Assembly (NCBI RefSeq): GCF_001424195.1
Contig: NZ_LMOO01000001.1
Location: forward strand, 850,569 to 914,568
Length of the DNA: 64,000 nucleotides
Reading direction: 5' to 3'
DNA from: Cellulomonas sp. Leaf334
GTDB taxonomy: Bacteria > Actinomycetota > Actinomycetes > Actinomycetales > Cellulomonadaceae
The stretch's first letter is position 1, and each line of letters begins with the position of its first letter. Of the stretch, positions 20,301 through 28,680 are shown in pieces. The notes under the pieces are model-generated. The model had not been told where the DNA came from. It saw only the letters and a list, made by a program, of their open reading frames with translations, and ran no database searches. Made by a program: the position numbers and the translations under genes.

Positions 20301-20403
20301 GCGGGAAGCCCTGGTCGAGCAGCGCCAGCACCAGCACGAGCACAGGGACGGTGACGACGGCCGCTGCCGTGGTCACCCGGGAGCGCGCCGACCTCCGCCT
20401 CAT
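14305..20403 (-). CDS. Giant surface protein with propeller-like, Ig/cadherin-like and FN3 domains
   Basis: 2032 aa from ATG 20403, overlapping the kinase stop (ATGA). Residues 1-10 are basic, then a transmembrane anchor (TTAAAVVTVPVLVLVLALL). About 40-330 look like a beta-propeller (GVVAVVDPDGNVWVRP, GAVLAVAPADGAVTRVD). A Glu-rich linker (about 345-375) leads to a long row of Ig/cadherin-like repeats with Ca-type acidic loops (LDPDGDDLVL, YDPDGDRLTL, IDPDGDGVTL) to about 1450. From about 1456 to the end come at least four fibronectin type III modules (GAPITGYRV, GSPVTRYTL, GDAVAQYEV, GTPIQSYVV). There is no sortase signal at the C-terminus. It is the fn3 gene of the PFNA type and likely an extracellular adhesion or sensing scaffold anchored at the N-terminus. 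Confidence 0.88.
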   Translation of the reverse strand: MRRRSARSRVTTAAAVVTVPVLVLVLALLDQGFPLARLDLNDGGVWLTATSKLQLGRYNAQVEELNGGLSAAGTTFDVLQDEGDVLLVEPGSIAVVDPASVTLTTQVAVPGAKVSMAAGVVAVVDPDGNVWVRPIDGLDTLRIATDTPDVELGTGGAAVVARSGAVLAVAPADGAVTRVDVVDGTARSTPLGSLGAGPVDGLTAVGDAPVVLSDSTVRTLDGEAELEGQGLVLQQPGPESSRALVASRTALLEVPLDGGSVVEHATEGSGVPAEPVQVGRCALGAWASPVGSYVELCDGDDAEVKNLQEMSSADVLEFRVNRQVVVLNDTLRGRVWMPLQDTDLRVPDWTQIEPEEQPDEAEEETEASDTTQDLVTECSTESAPPTAADDEFGVRPGRTTILPVIDNDSSSDCGILVISEFDPLPAEFGRVEAIYGGRALQVAVAEGATGTAELTYTITDGNGTNAPSTARVVLTARDASLDSPPVQLRTGSLQVEQGGQSDHQALADFLDPDGDDLVLVGATADPAAGSVRFRQDGSVTFRADGGRLGRTSVTLLVSDGTSTTEGRLDVDVRPAGSLAPQIDPVHAVTYVDQPVTLHPLDAVRSSSAEPPRLAGVEEVPGGTITTDLQGGTFTFSAARAETFYVKFLVSAPPQQATGLARIDVRVWPETDQPPIAVRDQAFLPADGEVTIDPLANDTDPAGKVLVLQSVDAPEGLRVAILEHHLVQISSERTLTAPVALRYTVSNGQDSTVGEIIVHPVPPSATSQPPVVPNIEVDVRTGGVVTIPVLDGAYDPDGDRLTLRSELAEPLPSGQGLLFVSGDVLRYQAPDEPLTARATFEVEDATGNLTAATVTVRVHASDASAKAPPRPKDLVARVFQGDTVRIYVPLVGIDPDGDGVTLLGIASSALRGRVTATGADWLEYQAFPDEVGTDEFTYAVEDWVGQRAVATIRVGISPRPGDSATVVARDDEVTVKPGQRVEVRVLANDVDSSGGDLTLEPDLEMAEGVEATVEDRRIVVQAPDEPGVLQIAYTASNKRGGRDTGVLTVTVSADAPVLPPIARDIVVPATDTLDRTEVSVDVLAVAQNPSGPLSDLEVSVPGSQADVARVSENGEVVVTLVDHAQTVPYLLTNRSGPTPVASYAFITVPALGFFRPVPRPKAPELRVASGEQLVIPLGEQVQVAPGRTARIADSLGVSATRSDGTSPIVDDETLQFTSAPGYAGPASITVPVTDASSPGDTSARTSVITLQITVYAVDDYPPTFEPSVIDVAPGEPALAVDLRSFTTGPEGANPTDGRYAYTLVSAIPAGFSGAINDGVLSIAVDATTSKGRTETLAVRVGYGRTGSFETAVNVRVIASTRPTVRLVDRTITDGVEGRQSTVDVLEGAFNPFAPEPMTVVGATVETPGAGTAGATSSTVSVRPADGFIGQMVTRFRVRDVTGDPDREVEGRVTVIVRGKPATPIAPRIGEVRDRTVVLSWDAPDNRGAPITGYRVVASPGNIVRQCASTTCTVDGLTNDVEYTFTVAAQNEVDWSEPSAPSTSARPDAVPDAPAAPTLEFGDGSVRASWTAPTSTGSPVTRYTLEISPAPPSGPASVDSATTNHTFTGLRNGTAYSVRVRAHNKAPEPSAWSPSSAPMVPARAPEAPTVTATPTDSTLGRVIAISWTAPVDNGDAVAQYEVVVDGPGGGTYPVAAGTQQLTFDQAQTKYPYRVSVRAKNKAGWGETGTTTASTFGLPTAPTAVTASAIAGTGRIEVRWSGADDNGTPIQSYVVRLPDGGELDVGNRSSWTFENLTGGASYSYQVRTVNAAGSSGWSAAASATATTPPARPTASVAVTGNGNGGRPTQITIGRGADVDNGGGGTVTYTWSLAGDRGDRASGTFSGSTATVDVSGWRLPFSGARVTATVTASTALGSASADASTDVSWGQPPSVVLNLTITPDDPTLPTRVSAVWSPPANDGGLGVDGYRVCWAVNGGTPGSCGTTGGTTASADLDDIGLPAPVPGSTVTVTVTPSNVRGAGPTATETYTYTVAP

Positions 20404-21962
20404 GAGGTGCACCCCTGCGCGGGCTCGGCCGACGCGCGGCGGTCCGCGCGCACGATCGCGACCTCGATGCAGACCTCCGGCGTCGTCGCCTGGTCGGCGG
20501 GGACCGTCACCGTCGCCGTGTCGATCCGCGCGAGCTCGGTCTCGCCCGTGGCCTGCAGGACGCCCCACACGTAGCTGTCGCCCTCCTGCGGCTCAGGGTT
20601 GTCCCAGGTGAACACGACCGACCCGTCCGCCTGTCGGGTGCCCTGCAGCCCGGACGGCGACGGGACGGGCTCCGCGACCGTGGGTCGGGCATCCTGCGTG
20701 AAGTCCGACGTCGCCGTCGGGTTGCCGTCGGTCCCGTCGGCGTCCCGGAGCGCCGCTGCGCCGATCGCCACGACTGCGGCGAGCACGACCAGACCCGACA
20801 CGACACCCGCGACCAGCCGCGCGCGGCCGCGCTGGACGGTCTCGGGCTCGGCCTCCAGCAGCTCGGGGGGCGTCACGAACACCGGCCCGGGACGTTCCGT
20901 CACAGGCTCGGGCGGGACGTAGGTCACCCCGCGCAGGCGGGTCGCCTCGTCCGCACCCGGCGGCGGCTGCACCGGCACCGGCGCGACGGGTGCCGCCGGG
21001 GCGACGGTCACGATCGAGCGCAGCCGGGTCGCGTCGTCGCGGTCCAGGTCGTGCGACGGAGCCGGCGCGTCCGTCAGGTCGGCGTCTGGTGCGTCCATGA
21101 GGTCGAGCGGGGTGATCGGCAGCCGGAGGTCGGCCTCGACCTGCTGCAGCGCACGCGCGACGGCCGCCGCGGAGGCGAACCGGCGCGTCGGGTGCTTCGC
21201 CATCGCGCGCTCGAGCAGCTCCTGCAGGCTCACCGGCACGTCGTCGCGCCCCGTCAGCGGCAGCGGTGCACGCTCGATCCGGGCGACCAGCTGCTGCGCG
21301 GTGTTCTGCCCGCCGGCGACCTCGAACGGGGTCCGGCCGGCCAGCAGCGAGTAGATCGTCGCCGCCAACGAGTAGACGTCCGATCGCTCGTCGCCCGTCG
21401 GGTGCTCGCCCAGCAGCTCCGGCGGCGACCACGGGATCGACATGCCGACGGTGGCGCCCGCGCCGTGACCCGTCGTCGCAGCGATGCCGAAGTCGGTCAG
21501 CGCGGGCCACCCGAAGTCGGTGGTCAGGACGTTCGCGGGCTTGATGTCGCGGTGCAGGATGCCGGCACGGTGCGCCGTCTCGACGGCCGACGCCAGCCGG
21601 ATGCCGATCCGCAGCGCCTCCGCGACCGAGATGCGCTCCTGCCGGTACCGCTCCGCCAGACCCGGCCGCGAGCAGTACTCCATGACGAGGAACGGGCGCC
21701 CGTCGGCGGCGATCGCCGCGTGGTAGATCGTGACGATCGACGGGTGGTGCGACAGCTGGGCCATGAGGTTGGCCTCCTGCTGGAACCGGCGGCGCACCCC
21801 GTCGTCGAGGCTGCCCGCCAGCAGCACCTTGACCGCCACCTCGCGCCGCGGAAGCTCCTGCTGGTACAGGAAGACGTCCGCGAAGCCGCCGAGCCCGAGG
21901 ACCCTGAGGTACTCGTAGCCGGGCAGGCGCGGCGGCGTCGATGCTTCGCGGCGTGCGGTCAC
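20400..21962 (-). CDS. Membrane Ser/Thr protein kinase (PknB-like, FN3-type exterior)
   Basis: 520 aa from GTG 21962 (GTGA overlap with the FHA gene). Kinase domain about 15-275 with all key residues: Gly loop LGLGGFADVF, VAVKVLL lysine, HRDIKPANVL catalytic loop, TDFGIAA metal site, and a SIPWSPPELL P+1 region. A juxtamembrane linker is followed by one transmembrane helix (near 385-405). The exterior is not PASTA but a short FN3-like module (SGLQGTRQADGSVVFTWDNPEP) with two cysteines. This fits the pkb2 gene of the PFNA cluster. The outside module resembles the FN3 repeats of the next gene, which suggests that both recognise similar ligands (inference). Confidence 0.93.
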   Translation of the reverse strand: MTARREASTPPRLPGYEYLRVLGLGGFADVFLYQQELPRREVAVKVLLAGSLDDGVRRRFQQEANLMAQLSHHPSIVTIYHAAIAADGRPFLVMEYCSRPGLAERYRQERISVAEALRIGIRLASAVETAHRAGILHRDIKPANVLTTDFGWPALTDFGIAATTGHGAGATVGMSIPWSPPELLGEHPTGDERSDVYSLAATIYSLLAGRTPFEVAGGQNTAQQLVARIERAPLPLTGRDDVPVSLQELLERAMAKHPTRRFASAAAVARALQQVEADLRLPITPLDLMDAPDADLTDAPAPSHDLDRDDATRLRSIVTVAPAAPVAPVPVQPPPGADEATRLRGVTYVPPEPVTERPGPVFVTPPELLEAEPETVQRGRARLVAGVVSGLVVLAAVVAIGAAALRDADGTDGNPTATSDFTQDARPTVAEPVPSPSGLQGTRQADGSVVFTWDNPEPQEGDSYVWGVLQATGETELARIDTATVTVPADQATTPEVCIEVAIVRADRRASAEPAQGCTS

Positions 21963-23371
21963 GAACCCCGCTCCACCGAGAACGTCACCCCGTCGCCGAG
22001 GTCGACGACCTCGTCGACACCGACCACGCTGGGCTCGCCCGGGTGCAGCCGCCGGGCGCCCTCACCGGGGCGCGTCACGTGGATGCCGTTCGTGGAGTCC
22101 AGGTCGGTGACGACGACGTGCTCACCCTCGACCCGCACCTCCGCGTGGGTGCGGGAGATGTCCTGCTGCGGGCTCGGCACCGTGATCAGGCGCGGGAGCT
22201 CGCGGTTGGTCACCCGGGCGACCTGCGGGGCGCGGCCCAGCAGCACGGCGCGGTCGAGCGGGACGACGAGCCCGGTCGACAGCACCAGTCGTGCGGACGG
22301 GCTCGCGACCGGAGGGGTCCGGAACGGTCCGGGGAGCTCGTCGGAGGCCCACGACGGCAGCTGCTCGCGGATCTCGGCGAGGTCCGTGGACAGGATGGTC
22401 AACCCGTCGTGGTCGTCCAGCGACGCGCCGCCGACCGGCAGCGGGGCGGCCGGCGCGTCGGTCCCGCGCGGGCCGAACGGCGAGGTCAGGAACGACTCCG
22501 CCGCGGCGACGACGCCCGACGGGTCCGGACGGTCGGGGCTCGCGTCAGCCTCGACACCAGACGCGTCGGCGTCGGAGCCGGCGACCGGGACGAGCTCGAC
22601 CTGGGTGGGCTCGTCCCACGAGATGACGTCGACGATCCGGGCGGTCGGCACCGAGTCCGGGTCGTGCGACGTCGTCGCCCAGGGGACGGAGTCGACGATG
22701 CCGGTGGACGAGGACTCGACCTCGGCGGGCAGCTCCTCTTCCACGACGGCGGGCGCGACCGGCGTCTCGACCTCGTGGGGGACGACCTGCTCGTCGACGG
22801 CCTGCTCAGCGTCAACCGACTCAGCGTCAACCGACTCAGCGTCGACCGGCTCAGCGACGACCGGCTCATCGGCGACGACCGGCTCGACGCCGACCGGGTT
22901 CGTCGCGGGCGCGGCCGTCGGAACCACCTCGAGGACGTCACGCGCGGTCAGGGCGAGCCGCACGCGCGAGGCGGCGGCGACCCCGTCGGCGAGCGGGAGG
23001 CTCGCCGCGTCGACAGGTGCACCGTCGGCCTGCACCGCGACGTCGGCCACCCCGTCGAGCACCCGTTCGGTCCAGGTGCTCACCTCACCCGAACGCCACA
23101 CCTCCTGCCGTCCGTCCACCTCGACGACGACCTCGACGTCACCGCGCAGCGCGGCGTGGACCCGCCGCCCGTCGACCGAGACGACGGCGAACGGCGGGAG
23201 GCCGCCGAACCCGTCCCGCGCGAGCAGGGCCAACGCCGCGAACACACCCTCGCCGCTGTCCTGCCAGAGCGCACGGACGGTGGACTCCGCGGCACCTGGA
23301 CCGAGCAGCGCCACGAACCCGGGGCGCACCACGGCCGTCCAGTCGCCGGCGGAGTACTCGGGCACGCTCAT
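21959..23371 (-). CDS. FHA domain protein with repeat linker
   Basis: 470 aa from ATG 23371. An N-terminal globular part (1-130) of unknown type, then a long acidic, Val/Glu/Ala-rich linker that includes the tandem repeat VDAES VDAES VDAEQ (15-bp DNA repeats), and a C-terminal FHA domain (about 360-465): AVLLGRAPQV, ISRTHAEVRV, DSTNGIHVT, GDGVTF. It should bind phosphothreonine on the kinase or its substrates. Encoded between the phosphatase and the kinase with ATGA/GTGA overlaps on both sides, so its stoichiometry is probably coupled to theirs. Confidence 0.88.
   Translation of the reverse strand: MSVPEYSAGDWTAVVRPGFVALLGPGAAESTVRALWQDSGEGVFAALALLARDGFGGLPPFAVVSVDGRRVHAALRGDVEVVVEVDGRQEVWRSGEVSTWTERVLDGVADVAVQADGAPVDAASLPLADGVAAASRVRLALTARDVLEVVPTAAPATNPVGVEPVVADEPVVAEPVDAESVDAESVDAEQAVDEQVVPHEVETPVAPAVVEEELPAEVESSSTGIVDSVPWATTSHDPDSVPTARIVDVISWDEPTQVELVPVAGSDADASGVEADASPDRPDPSGVVAAAESFLTSPFGPRGTDAPAAPLPVGGASLDDHDGLTILSTDLAEIREQLPSWASDELPGPFRTPPVASPSARLVLSTGLVVPLDRAVLLGRAPQVARVTNRELPRLITVPSPQQDISRTHAEVRVEGEHVVVTDLDSTNGIHVTRPGEGARRLHPGEPSVVGVDEVVDLGDGVTFSVERGS
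22805..22864 (-). repeat. Four 15-bp tandem repeats in the FHA gene linker
   Basis: Units starting at 22805, 22820, 22835 and 22850 with consensus CTCAGCGTCRACCGR. The first two are identical and the last differs at three or more bases. On the minus strand they encode five-residue VDAES-like repeats. The length is a multiple of three, so copy-number change would keep the frame. Confidence 0.85.
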
Positions 23372-24273
23372 GACGGGAGCTCCTCGTTCGATGGGTTCGG
23401 GTCCGGCGTGCCCGGTCCGGGGGTCACGCGCGGGATCGGCCGGGTGGCCGTCCGGGTGCGTCGTGGGACCGTGACGCCGTTGAGCATCTCGTCCCAGACG
23501 TAGGGACCCAGCTCCGCCCCGGTCCGGGGCACGGTGATGTGGACGTCGTCGTGCGCACCTGCGGACGTGGCGACGTCGACGACGACCGCGCTGACGTTGT
23601 CCCGGGCGCCGTGCTCGAGCGCGAGCCGGACCAGGTGGGCGGCGGCGTCCTGCGGGTCGGCCGTCTCCGCGAGCACACGGGCGAGGTCCTCGTCGCCGAT
23701 CTCCCGCGTGAGCCCGTCCGTGCAGATCAGCAGCCGGTCGTGCAGGCCGGCAGGCAGCAGCCAGTACTCGGGCTCCGGTGGGTCCCCGGTGCCGAGGGCG
23801 CGCGTCAGGACGTGCCGCTCCGGGTGCGTCGCCGCCTCGGTCAGGTCGATCTCGCCCAGGTCCAGCAGCTCCTGGACTACCGAGTGGTCCACGCTGATCT
23901 GCTCGAGGACGTCGGCGGACCACAGGTAGACGCGGGAGTCACCGACGTTGAAGACGAGCCAGTAGGAGCCGCCGTCGTGCTCCGTCACCGCGACACCCGC
24001 GACGGTCGTGCCGCCCTGGCGTCCCCCGGTGAACTCGGTGCGGATCCGTGCGGCGGTCCGGTCGAAGCACGCGTGCACGTCGTCGGCCGTGGCCGCGGCC
24101 TGCCCGGCGAGCTGCGCGAACTCCTCGACGGCGATGCGGCTCGCGAGGTCGCCCGCGTCGTGGCCACCCATCCCGTCCGCGACGAGGAACACGGGCGGGT
24201 AGGCGAGGAGGGCGTCCTCGTTGACCTCGCGGACGAGGCCGCGGTCGGTGGCCGAACCCCACGACGTACGCAC
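23368..24273 (-). CDS. PP2C-type protein phosphatase (PstP-like)
   Basis: 301 aa. Removes phosphate from Ser/Thr of the kinase and its targets. PPM motifs are complete: VREVNEDALL, VADGMGGHDAGD, FNVGDSRVYL, ICTDGLTREIGD and DNVSAVVVDV with the metal-binding aspartates. Start chosen at GTG 24273 (MRTSWGSATDRG) since GAGGGGG lies four bases upstream; an ATG at 24330 would add 19 residues of no family character. There is no transmembrane helix, unlike mycobacterial PstP, so it is probably soluble. It is the first gene of the operon, and the prpC counterpart of the PFNA cluster. A 7-bp inverted repeat GAACGGT/ACCGTTC lies just upstream at 24292-24313. Confidence 0.93.
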   Translation of the reverse strand: MRTSWGSATDRGLVREVNEDALLAYPPVFLVADGMGGHDAGDLASRIAVEEFAQLAGQAAATADDVHACFDRTAARIRTEFTGGRQGGTTVAGVAVTEHDGGSYWLVFNVGDSRVYLWSADVLEQISVDHSVVQELLDLGEIDLTEAATHPERHVLTRALGTGDPPEPEYWLLPAGLHDRLLICTDGLTREIGDEDLARVLAETADPQDAAAHLVRLALEHGARDNVSAVVVDVATSAGAHDDVHITVPRTGAELGPYVWDEMLNGVTVPRRTRTATRPIPRVTPGPGTPDPNPSNEELPS

Positions 24274-24386
24274 GCGACCCCCTCGTCCTGGGAACGGTCC
24301 TGGTGAACCGTTCAGATCATCGGCGCACATCGTGCCGTACGTGAGCGCTTCGTACACAACGCGAACCGCGGTGTGGTCGTCCCTGG

Positions 24387-25976
24387 TCAGATTCCGAGCT
24401 GGAACACGCCCCAGTAGGCCAGGATGACGAGCAGTAGGACGGAGCCTATGACGCCCGACCACAGCACGGTCGTCCGCACGACCCCCGGCGCCGGGACCTG
24501 TCCGGCGAGGCGGATCCGACGGCATCGTCGCAGCAGCAGGACCCCGACGACGACCGCCGCGATACCCATGACGCGCACCACCACCCAGCCGCCCTGGACG
24601 ACGAGGTCGTTGCGCTGGTAGTCGAGCGCGAGGCGCGCGACGGCGACGAGGTACCACAGGAGCCCGAGCACCGTGCCGATCGCACCGGCGCCGAGGGCGA
24701 CCAGCCGCGGCAGCACCCCGCGCGCGAACCGCGGCCCGGCGACGGTCACGGTCGCTCCGCGACGGCGCCGCACCCGGTCGGTCGCCTCCTCGGCGGCACG
24801 CGCGACCACGACGGCGAGCGGACCGAGCACGATCAGGGCGACCGAGGCGATCGCGAGGGCCAGGACCACGTCGCCGTCACCGAACCAGCGAGGCTCGGGG
24901 ACGGGCTCCGCGACGTACGTCTGGACGGGCTGCGCCCCGGCGACCTGCGGTGCGGCGTCGCCGGTGGCGGGCAGGCCCAGCACCCAGCCGGACAGGTCGC
25001 GCAGGAACGCCGGGGAGACCTCGCCGCCGACGCGGATGCCGTGGTTCGCGCCCTCGTAGTAGCGCACGGTCACGTCACCGTTCCCGGCGACCGCGGTGTC
25101 CTGCAGGACCTGCTCGGCGCCCTGGATCACGGGCATCGACGCGTCGCCCGTGCCGTACACGACGAGGACAGGCTGACGCATCTCGCGCTGGAACGGGGCG
25201 ACGTCGAAGTCGGCGTACTCGAACCCCCCGCCCGGCAGCGTCATGCCGACCGCGCGCGGGATCGCCCGGAACACCCCGTGGGGGACGCCGGTGTTGCGCA
25301 GGTAGGAGTCGACGGCGAACGCGGCCTGCTCGCGGGGCGGGACGACCGGGGAGGACACGAGGACGACGAACGCGATCGCCGGGTCCTGCGCGGCCATGAC
25401 CGGCGCGATCCAGCCGCCCTCGCTCTCGGCGTAGATGCCGACGCCCTCGGGGTCGACCCCGGCGTAGGACTGCAGCACCTCGACCGAGGCCTCGTAGTCC
25501 GCGGCCATCAGCACGTAGTCACGGTGCCGGGTGGTGTACGTGTCGAGGCGCTTGTTCGGGACCATCGCGACGATCCCGGAGGCCGCCAGCGCACGTGCCT
25601 GGTCAAGGAAGGCCGTGTCGAACCGCCCGGTGCCGGCGCCGTGCACGAACACCACCCCCGGCTTGGGGCCGTCGAGCCCGACCGGCTCGCTGATCTGGGC
25701 CTCGACCGTCGCACCGTCGAGCCGGACCGAGACGACCGACGTGCGTACGTCGTACCGGGGCACGGGCGCCGCGGAGCCGATGGCGGTCGAGGACATCTCG
25801 ACGACGAGCGGGTCGGCCAGCGGCACCGGGTCCCACTGCGGTCCCATCACGGCACCCAGGACCGCCAGGACGAGCACCCCGAGGGCCGTGCTCGCGGCGA
25901 CCCGGTAGGACCGGCCGACGTGCCGGTCCACATCCCCTCCCACGCGTGACACCGCGCGTCCACCCGACCTCAGCAT
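24387..25976 (-). CDS. Alpha/beta hydrolase with C-terminal membrane domain
   Basis: Up to 529 aa. One N-terminal transmembrane helix, an external alpha/beta hydrolase domain ([13 protein letters not shown] oxyanion region; nucleophile elbow YAESEGGW with Ser; an acid likely in [10 protein letters not shown] and His in YEGANHGIR), then four C-terminal helices. The layout, with the catalytic part outside and a membrane bundle behind, is unusual for esterases. The start is uncertain: ATG 25976 sits two bases after the era stop, while GTG 25931 has GGGAGGGG directly upstream and would fit the membrane helix better. It follows era but is not part of the conserved era neighbourhood. Confidence 0.8.
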   Translation of the reverse strand: MLRSGGRAVSRVGGDVDRHVGRSYRVAASTALGVLVLAVLGAVMGPQWDPVPLADPLVVEMSSTAIGSAAPVPRYDVRTSVVSVRLDGATVEAQISEPVGLDGPKPGVVFVHGAGTGRFDTAFLDQARALAASGIVAMVPNKRLDTYTTRHRDYVLMAADYEASVEVLQSYAGVDPEGVGIYAESEGGWIAPVMAAQDPAIAFVVLVSSPVVPPREQAAFAVDSYLRNTGVPHGVFRAIPRAVGMTLPGGGFEYADFDVAPFQREMRQPVLVVYGTGDASMPVIQGAEQVLQDTAVAGNGDVTVRYYEGANHGIRVGGEVSPAFLRDLSGWVLGLPATGDAAPQVAGAQPVQTYVAEPVPEPRWFGDGDVVLALAIASVALIVLGPLAVVVARAAEEATDRVRRRRGATVTVAGPRFARGVLPRLVALGAGAIGTVLGLLWYLVAVARLALDYQRNDLVVQGGWVVVRVMGIAAVVVGVLLLRRCRRIRLAGQVPAPGVVRTTVLWSGVIGSVLLLVILAYWGVFQLGI

Positions 25977-25978
25977 GC

Positions 25979-26893
25979 TCAGAAGCCCAGCTTCCCGAGC
26001 TGCTTCGGGTCACGCTGCCAGTCCTTCGCCACCTTCACGTGCAGGTCCAGGTACACGCGCGCCCCGAGCAGCGCCTCGATCTCGCGGCGCGCCTGGCTCC
26101 CGACGTCGCGCAGCCGTGCGCCGCCCTTGCCGATGATGATGGCCTTCTGGCTGTCCCGCTCGACGAAGAGGTGCACCCGGACGTCCAGCATCGGCACCCC
26201 GTTCGCGGCCGGCTGCTCCCGGGCGACGATCTCGTCCACCACCACCGCGAGCGAGTGCGGCAGCTCGTCGTGCACGCCTTCGAGCGCCGCCTCACGGACG
26301 AGCTCGGCGACCATGACCACCTCGGGCTCGTCGGTGAGCTCGCCGTCGGCGTACAGCGGGGTGCCCTCCGGCAGGTGCCCGAGCAGCACGCTCTCCAGGA
26401 CGTCCACGTTGTACCCCGAGGTCGCCGAGACGGGGACGATGTCCGCCCACTCCCCCAGTGCCTGCACGGCCATGAGGTGCTCGGCGAGCTTTCCCTTGCC
26501 GACGAGGTCGGCCTTGGTGACGACCGCGACCACGGGCGTGCCGCGGCCGTCGCGCGCCAGCTCGGTCATCTGCTCGGCGATGAACCGGTCCCCGGGGCCC
26601 ACCCGCTGGTCCGCCGGCAGGCAGAAGCCCACCACGTCGACCTCGGTGAGCGTGTCCTTGACCAGCGCGTTCAACCGCTCGCCGAGCAACGTCCGGGGGC
26701 GGTGCAGCCCCGGGGTGTCGACGAGGATCAGCTGCGCGTCGGGCCGGTGCACGATCCCGCGGACGGTGTGCCGGGTGGTCTGCGGGCGCCCGGACGTGAT
26801 GGCGACCTTCTGGCCGACGAGCGCGTTGGTCAACGTCGACTTGCCGGCGTTGGGGCGCCCGACGAAACAGGCGAATCCGGAGTGGAAGGTCAT
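25979..26893 (-). CDS. era: GTPase Era
   Basis: Ribosome small-subunit assembly GTPase, 304 aa from ATG 26893. G1 [10 protein letters not shown]3 DTPG, G4 TKAD, G5 SAT are all present near residues 12-140. The C-terminal KH domain carries [15 protein letters not shown]. The start overlaps the stop of the corC-like gene (ATGA), in the order phoH-ybeY-corC-era that is common in actinobacteria. Confidence 0.97.
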   Translation of the reverse strand: MTFHSGFACFVGRPNAGKSTLTNALVGQKVAITSGRPQTTRHTVRGIVHRPDAQLILVDTPGLHRPRTLLGERLNALVKDTLTEVDVVGFCLPADQRVGPGDRFIAEQMTELARDGRGTPVVAVVTKADLVGKGKLAEHLMAVQALGEWADIVPVSATSGYNVDVLESVLLGHLPEGTPLYADGELTDEPEVVMVAELVREAALEGVHDELPHSLAVVVDEIVAREQPAANGVPMLDVRVHLFVERDSQKAIIIGKGGARLRDVGSQARREIEALLGARVYLDLHVKVAKDWQRDPKQLGKLGF

Positions 26894-28224
26894 CGGGTGG
26901 CTCCGTGGGTGTCGGTCGGGGCGCGGCCCGGGGTGGGGGTGTCCGTCGGTCGGTCCGTGCTCTCGGCCATGCTGACCAGCACGGTCGCGAGCCGGCGGCG
27001 CCGGCCCTCGACCCGGTCGGCGACCAGGTGCAGCCCGTGGATGTCGCCGGCGGAGCCCGGGAGCGGGACCTTCCCGAGCGCCTTGGCCAGCAGGCCGCCC
27101 GCGGTGTCGACGTCCTCGTCGTCGACCTCGAGGTCGAACAGCTCCCCCAGCTCGTCGCGGCCGAGCCGCGCAGGGACGCGGAAGACGCCGTGCCCCAGCT
27201 CCTCGACGACGGGGGCGGAGGGGTCGTGCTCGTCGGTCAGCTCGCCGACGATCTCCTCGAGCGCGTCCTCGATGGTCACCAGTCCGGCGATGCCGCCGTA
27301 CTCGTCGACCACCATCGCCATGTGCGACGAGCCGCTCTGCAGCTCGCGCAGCAGCTCGTCGACGGGCTTCGACTCCGGCACGAACACCGCCGGGCGCGCG
27401 AGCGACGACGCGGGCGCGTCGAGCATCGCCTCCTGCTGCTGGCGGTCCGACCGACCCGCGGGGGCGATCGGCAGGCGGCCGACGACGTCCTTGAGGTAGA
27501 GCACGCCCCGCAGGTCGTCGACGGAGTCGCCCACGAGCGGCACCCGGGAGAAGCCGGAGCGCAGCAGCAGCGCGAGCGCCTTGCGCAGCGGCGTGTCCTC
27601 GGGTGCGGTCACCATGTCGGTACGCGGCACCATGACCTCGCGGGTGAGCGTGTCGCCGAGCTCGAGGACGGAGCGGAACATCTCCCGCTCCTCGTCCTCG
27701 ATGACGTCCGACTCGCTGACCCGCTGCACCATGTCCCGCAGCTCGTCCTCGTCCTCCGCGGCCGAGCCCGCGCCGGGCCGTCCGACGGCGCCCAGCCTGC
27801 CGGCGACCGCGGTCACCGCCACCAGCACGCGGGAGAGCCGGGTGACCACCCCGACGGGGTGCCTCCGGCCCAGCGTGCGTGGACTGGCCCGCACCAGGAG
27901 GAACGCGACGAGCCCGCAGACCGCGACCGCGACGAGCAGCACGGCCCACCAGGGCAGGTCGCCCGACGCGACGACCAGCGTGATGCAGACGGTCGCCGTC
28001 ATCTCCGCGAGCAGCCGCACGAAGGCAGCGGCCGACGCGACCCGAGCGGGGTGCTCGGCCAGGACGCGGACCCGGTGGGCCGCGGGGTTCCGCTCGCTGA
28101 GCAGCTCGGAGACCGCCGCTCGGGACACGCGCACGACGGCCACCTCGCCCGCCGACAGGGCCGCGGCCGTGGCGATGCCGAGCACCGCGACGAGGACCAG
28201 CAGCGCGACGGGGACGTCGGTCAT
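26890..28224 (-). CDS. CNNM/CorC-type hemolysin family membrane protein
   Basis: 444 aa. The DUF21 membrane domain (about 1-150, four helices), a CBS pair (about 195-325; [39 protein letters not shown]) and a C-terminal CorC/HlyC domain ([14 protein letters not shown]). The family is linked to Mg/Co efflux or export. Overlaps ybeY and era by 4 bases each (ATGA both times). Confidence 0.93.
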   Translation of the reverse strand: MTDVPVALLVLVAVLGIATAAALSAGEVAVVRVSRAAVSELLSERNPAAHRVRVLAEHPARVASAAAFVRLLAEMTATVCITLVVASGDLPWWAVLLVAVAVCGLVAFLLVRASPRTLGRRHPVGVVTRLSRVLVAVTAVAGRLGAVGRPGAGSAAEDEDELRDMVQRVSESDVIEDEEREMFRSVLELGDTLTREVMVPRTDMVTAPEDTPLRKALALLLRSGFSRVPLVGDSVDDLRGVLYLKDVVGRLPIAPAGRSDRQQQEAMLDAPASSLARPAVFVPESKPVDELLRELQSGSSHMAMVVDEYGGIAGLVTIEDALEEIVGELTDEHDPSAPVVEELGHGVFRVPARLGRDELGELFDLEVDDEDVDTAGGLLAKALGKVPLPGSAGDIHGLHLVADRVEGRRRRLATVLVSMAESTDRPTDTPTPGRAPTDTHGATR

Positions 28225-28673
28225 CGGGACGCCAGGAACGTCAGCAGGAGCCGGCGCTGGAGGGCGAACATCTCCTTCTCCTCCTCCGGCTCGGCGTGGT
28301 CGTAGCCGAGCAGGTGCAGGATCCCGTGCGTGGTCAGGAGCAGGAGCTCCTCGGCGGTCGAGTGACCCGCGGTACGGGCCTGCTGCGCGGCGACCTCGGG
28401 GCAGAGCACGACGTCACCGAGCAGGCCGGCGGGTGTCACGTCGCCCTCGCGTCCCGGGCGCAGCTCATCCATCGGGAACGACAGCACGTCGGTGGGTCCC
28501 GGCTCGTCCATCCACTTGACGTGCAGGTCCGTCATGACGTCGGTCCCGACCAGCAGGATCGACAGGTCGGTCTGCGGGTGCACGTGCATCTCGTCCAGCA
28601 CGTAGCGCGCGAGCGCGGCGAACTCCGCCTCGTCGACGTCGTACCCGGACTCGTTGTTGACCTCGACGCTCAC
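28221..28673 (-). CDS. ybeY: Endoribonuclease YbeY
   Basis: Metal-dependent RNase in 16S rRNA maturation and ribosome quality control. 150 aa. The zinc motif [11 protein letters not shown] near residue 116 gives the three His ligands. The N-terminal [10 protein letters not shown] follows the family (VEVxNES). GTG start at 28673, seven bases after the phoH stop. Confidence 0.97.
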   Translation of the reverse strand: MSVEVNNESGYDVDEAEFAALARYVLDEMHVHPQTDLSILLVGTDVMTDLHVKWMDEPGPTDVLSFPMDELRPGREGDVTPAGLLGDVVLCPEVAAQQARTAGHSTAEELLLLTTHGILHLLGYDHAEPEEEKEMFALQRRLLLTFLASR

Positions 28674-28680
28674 GGCCGCC

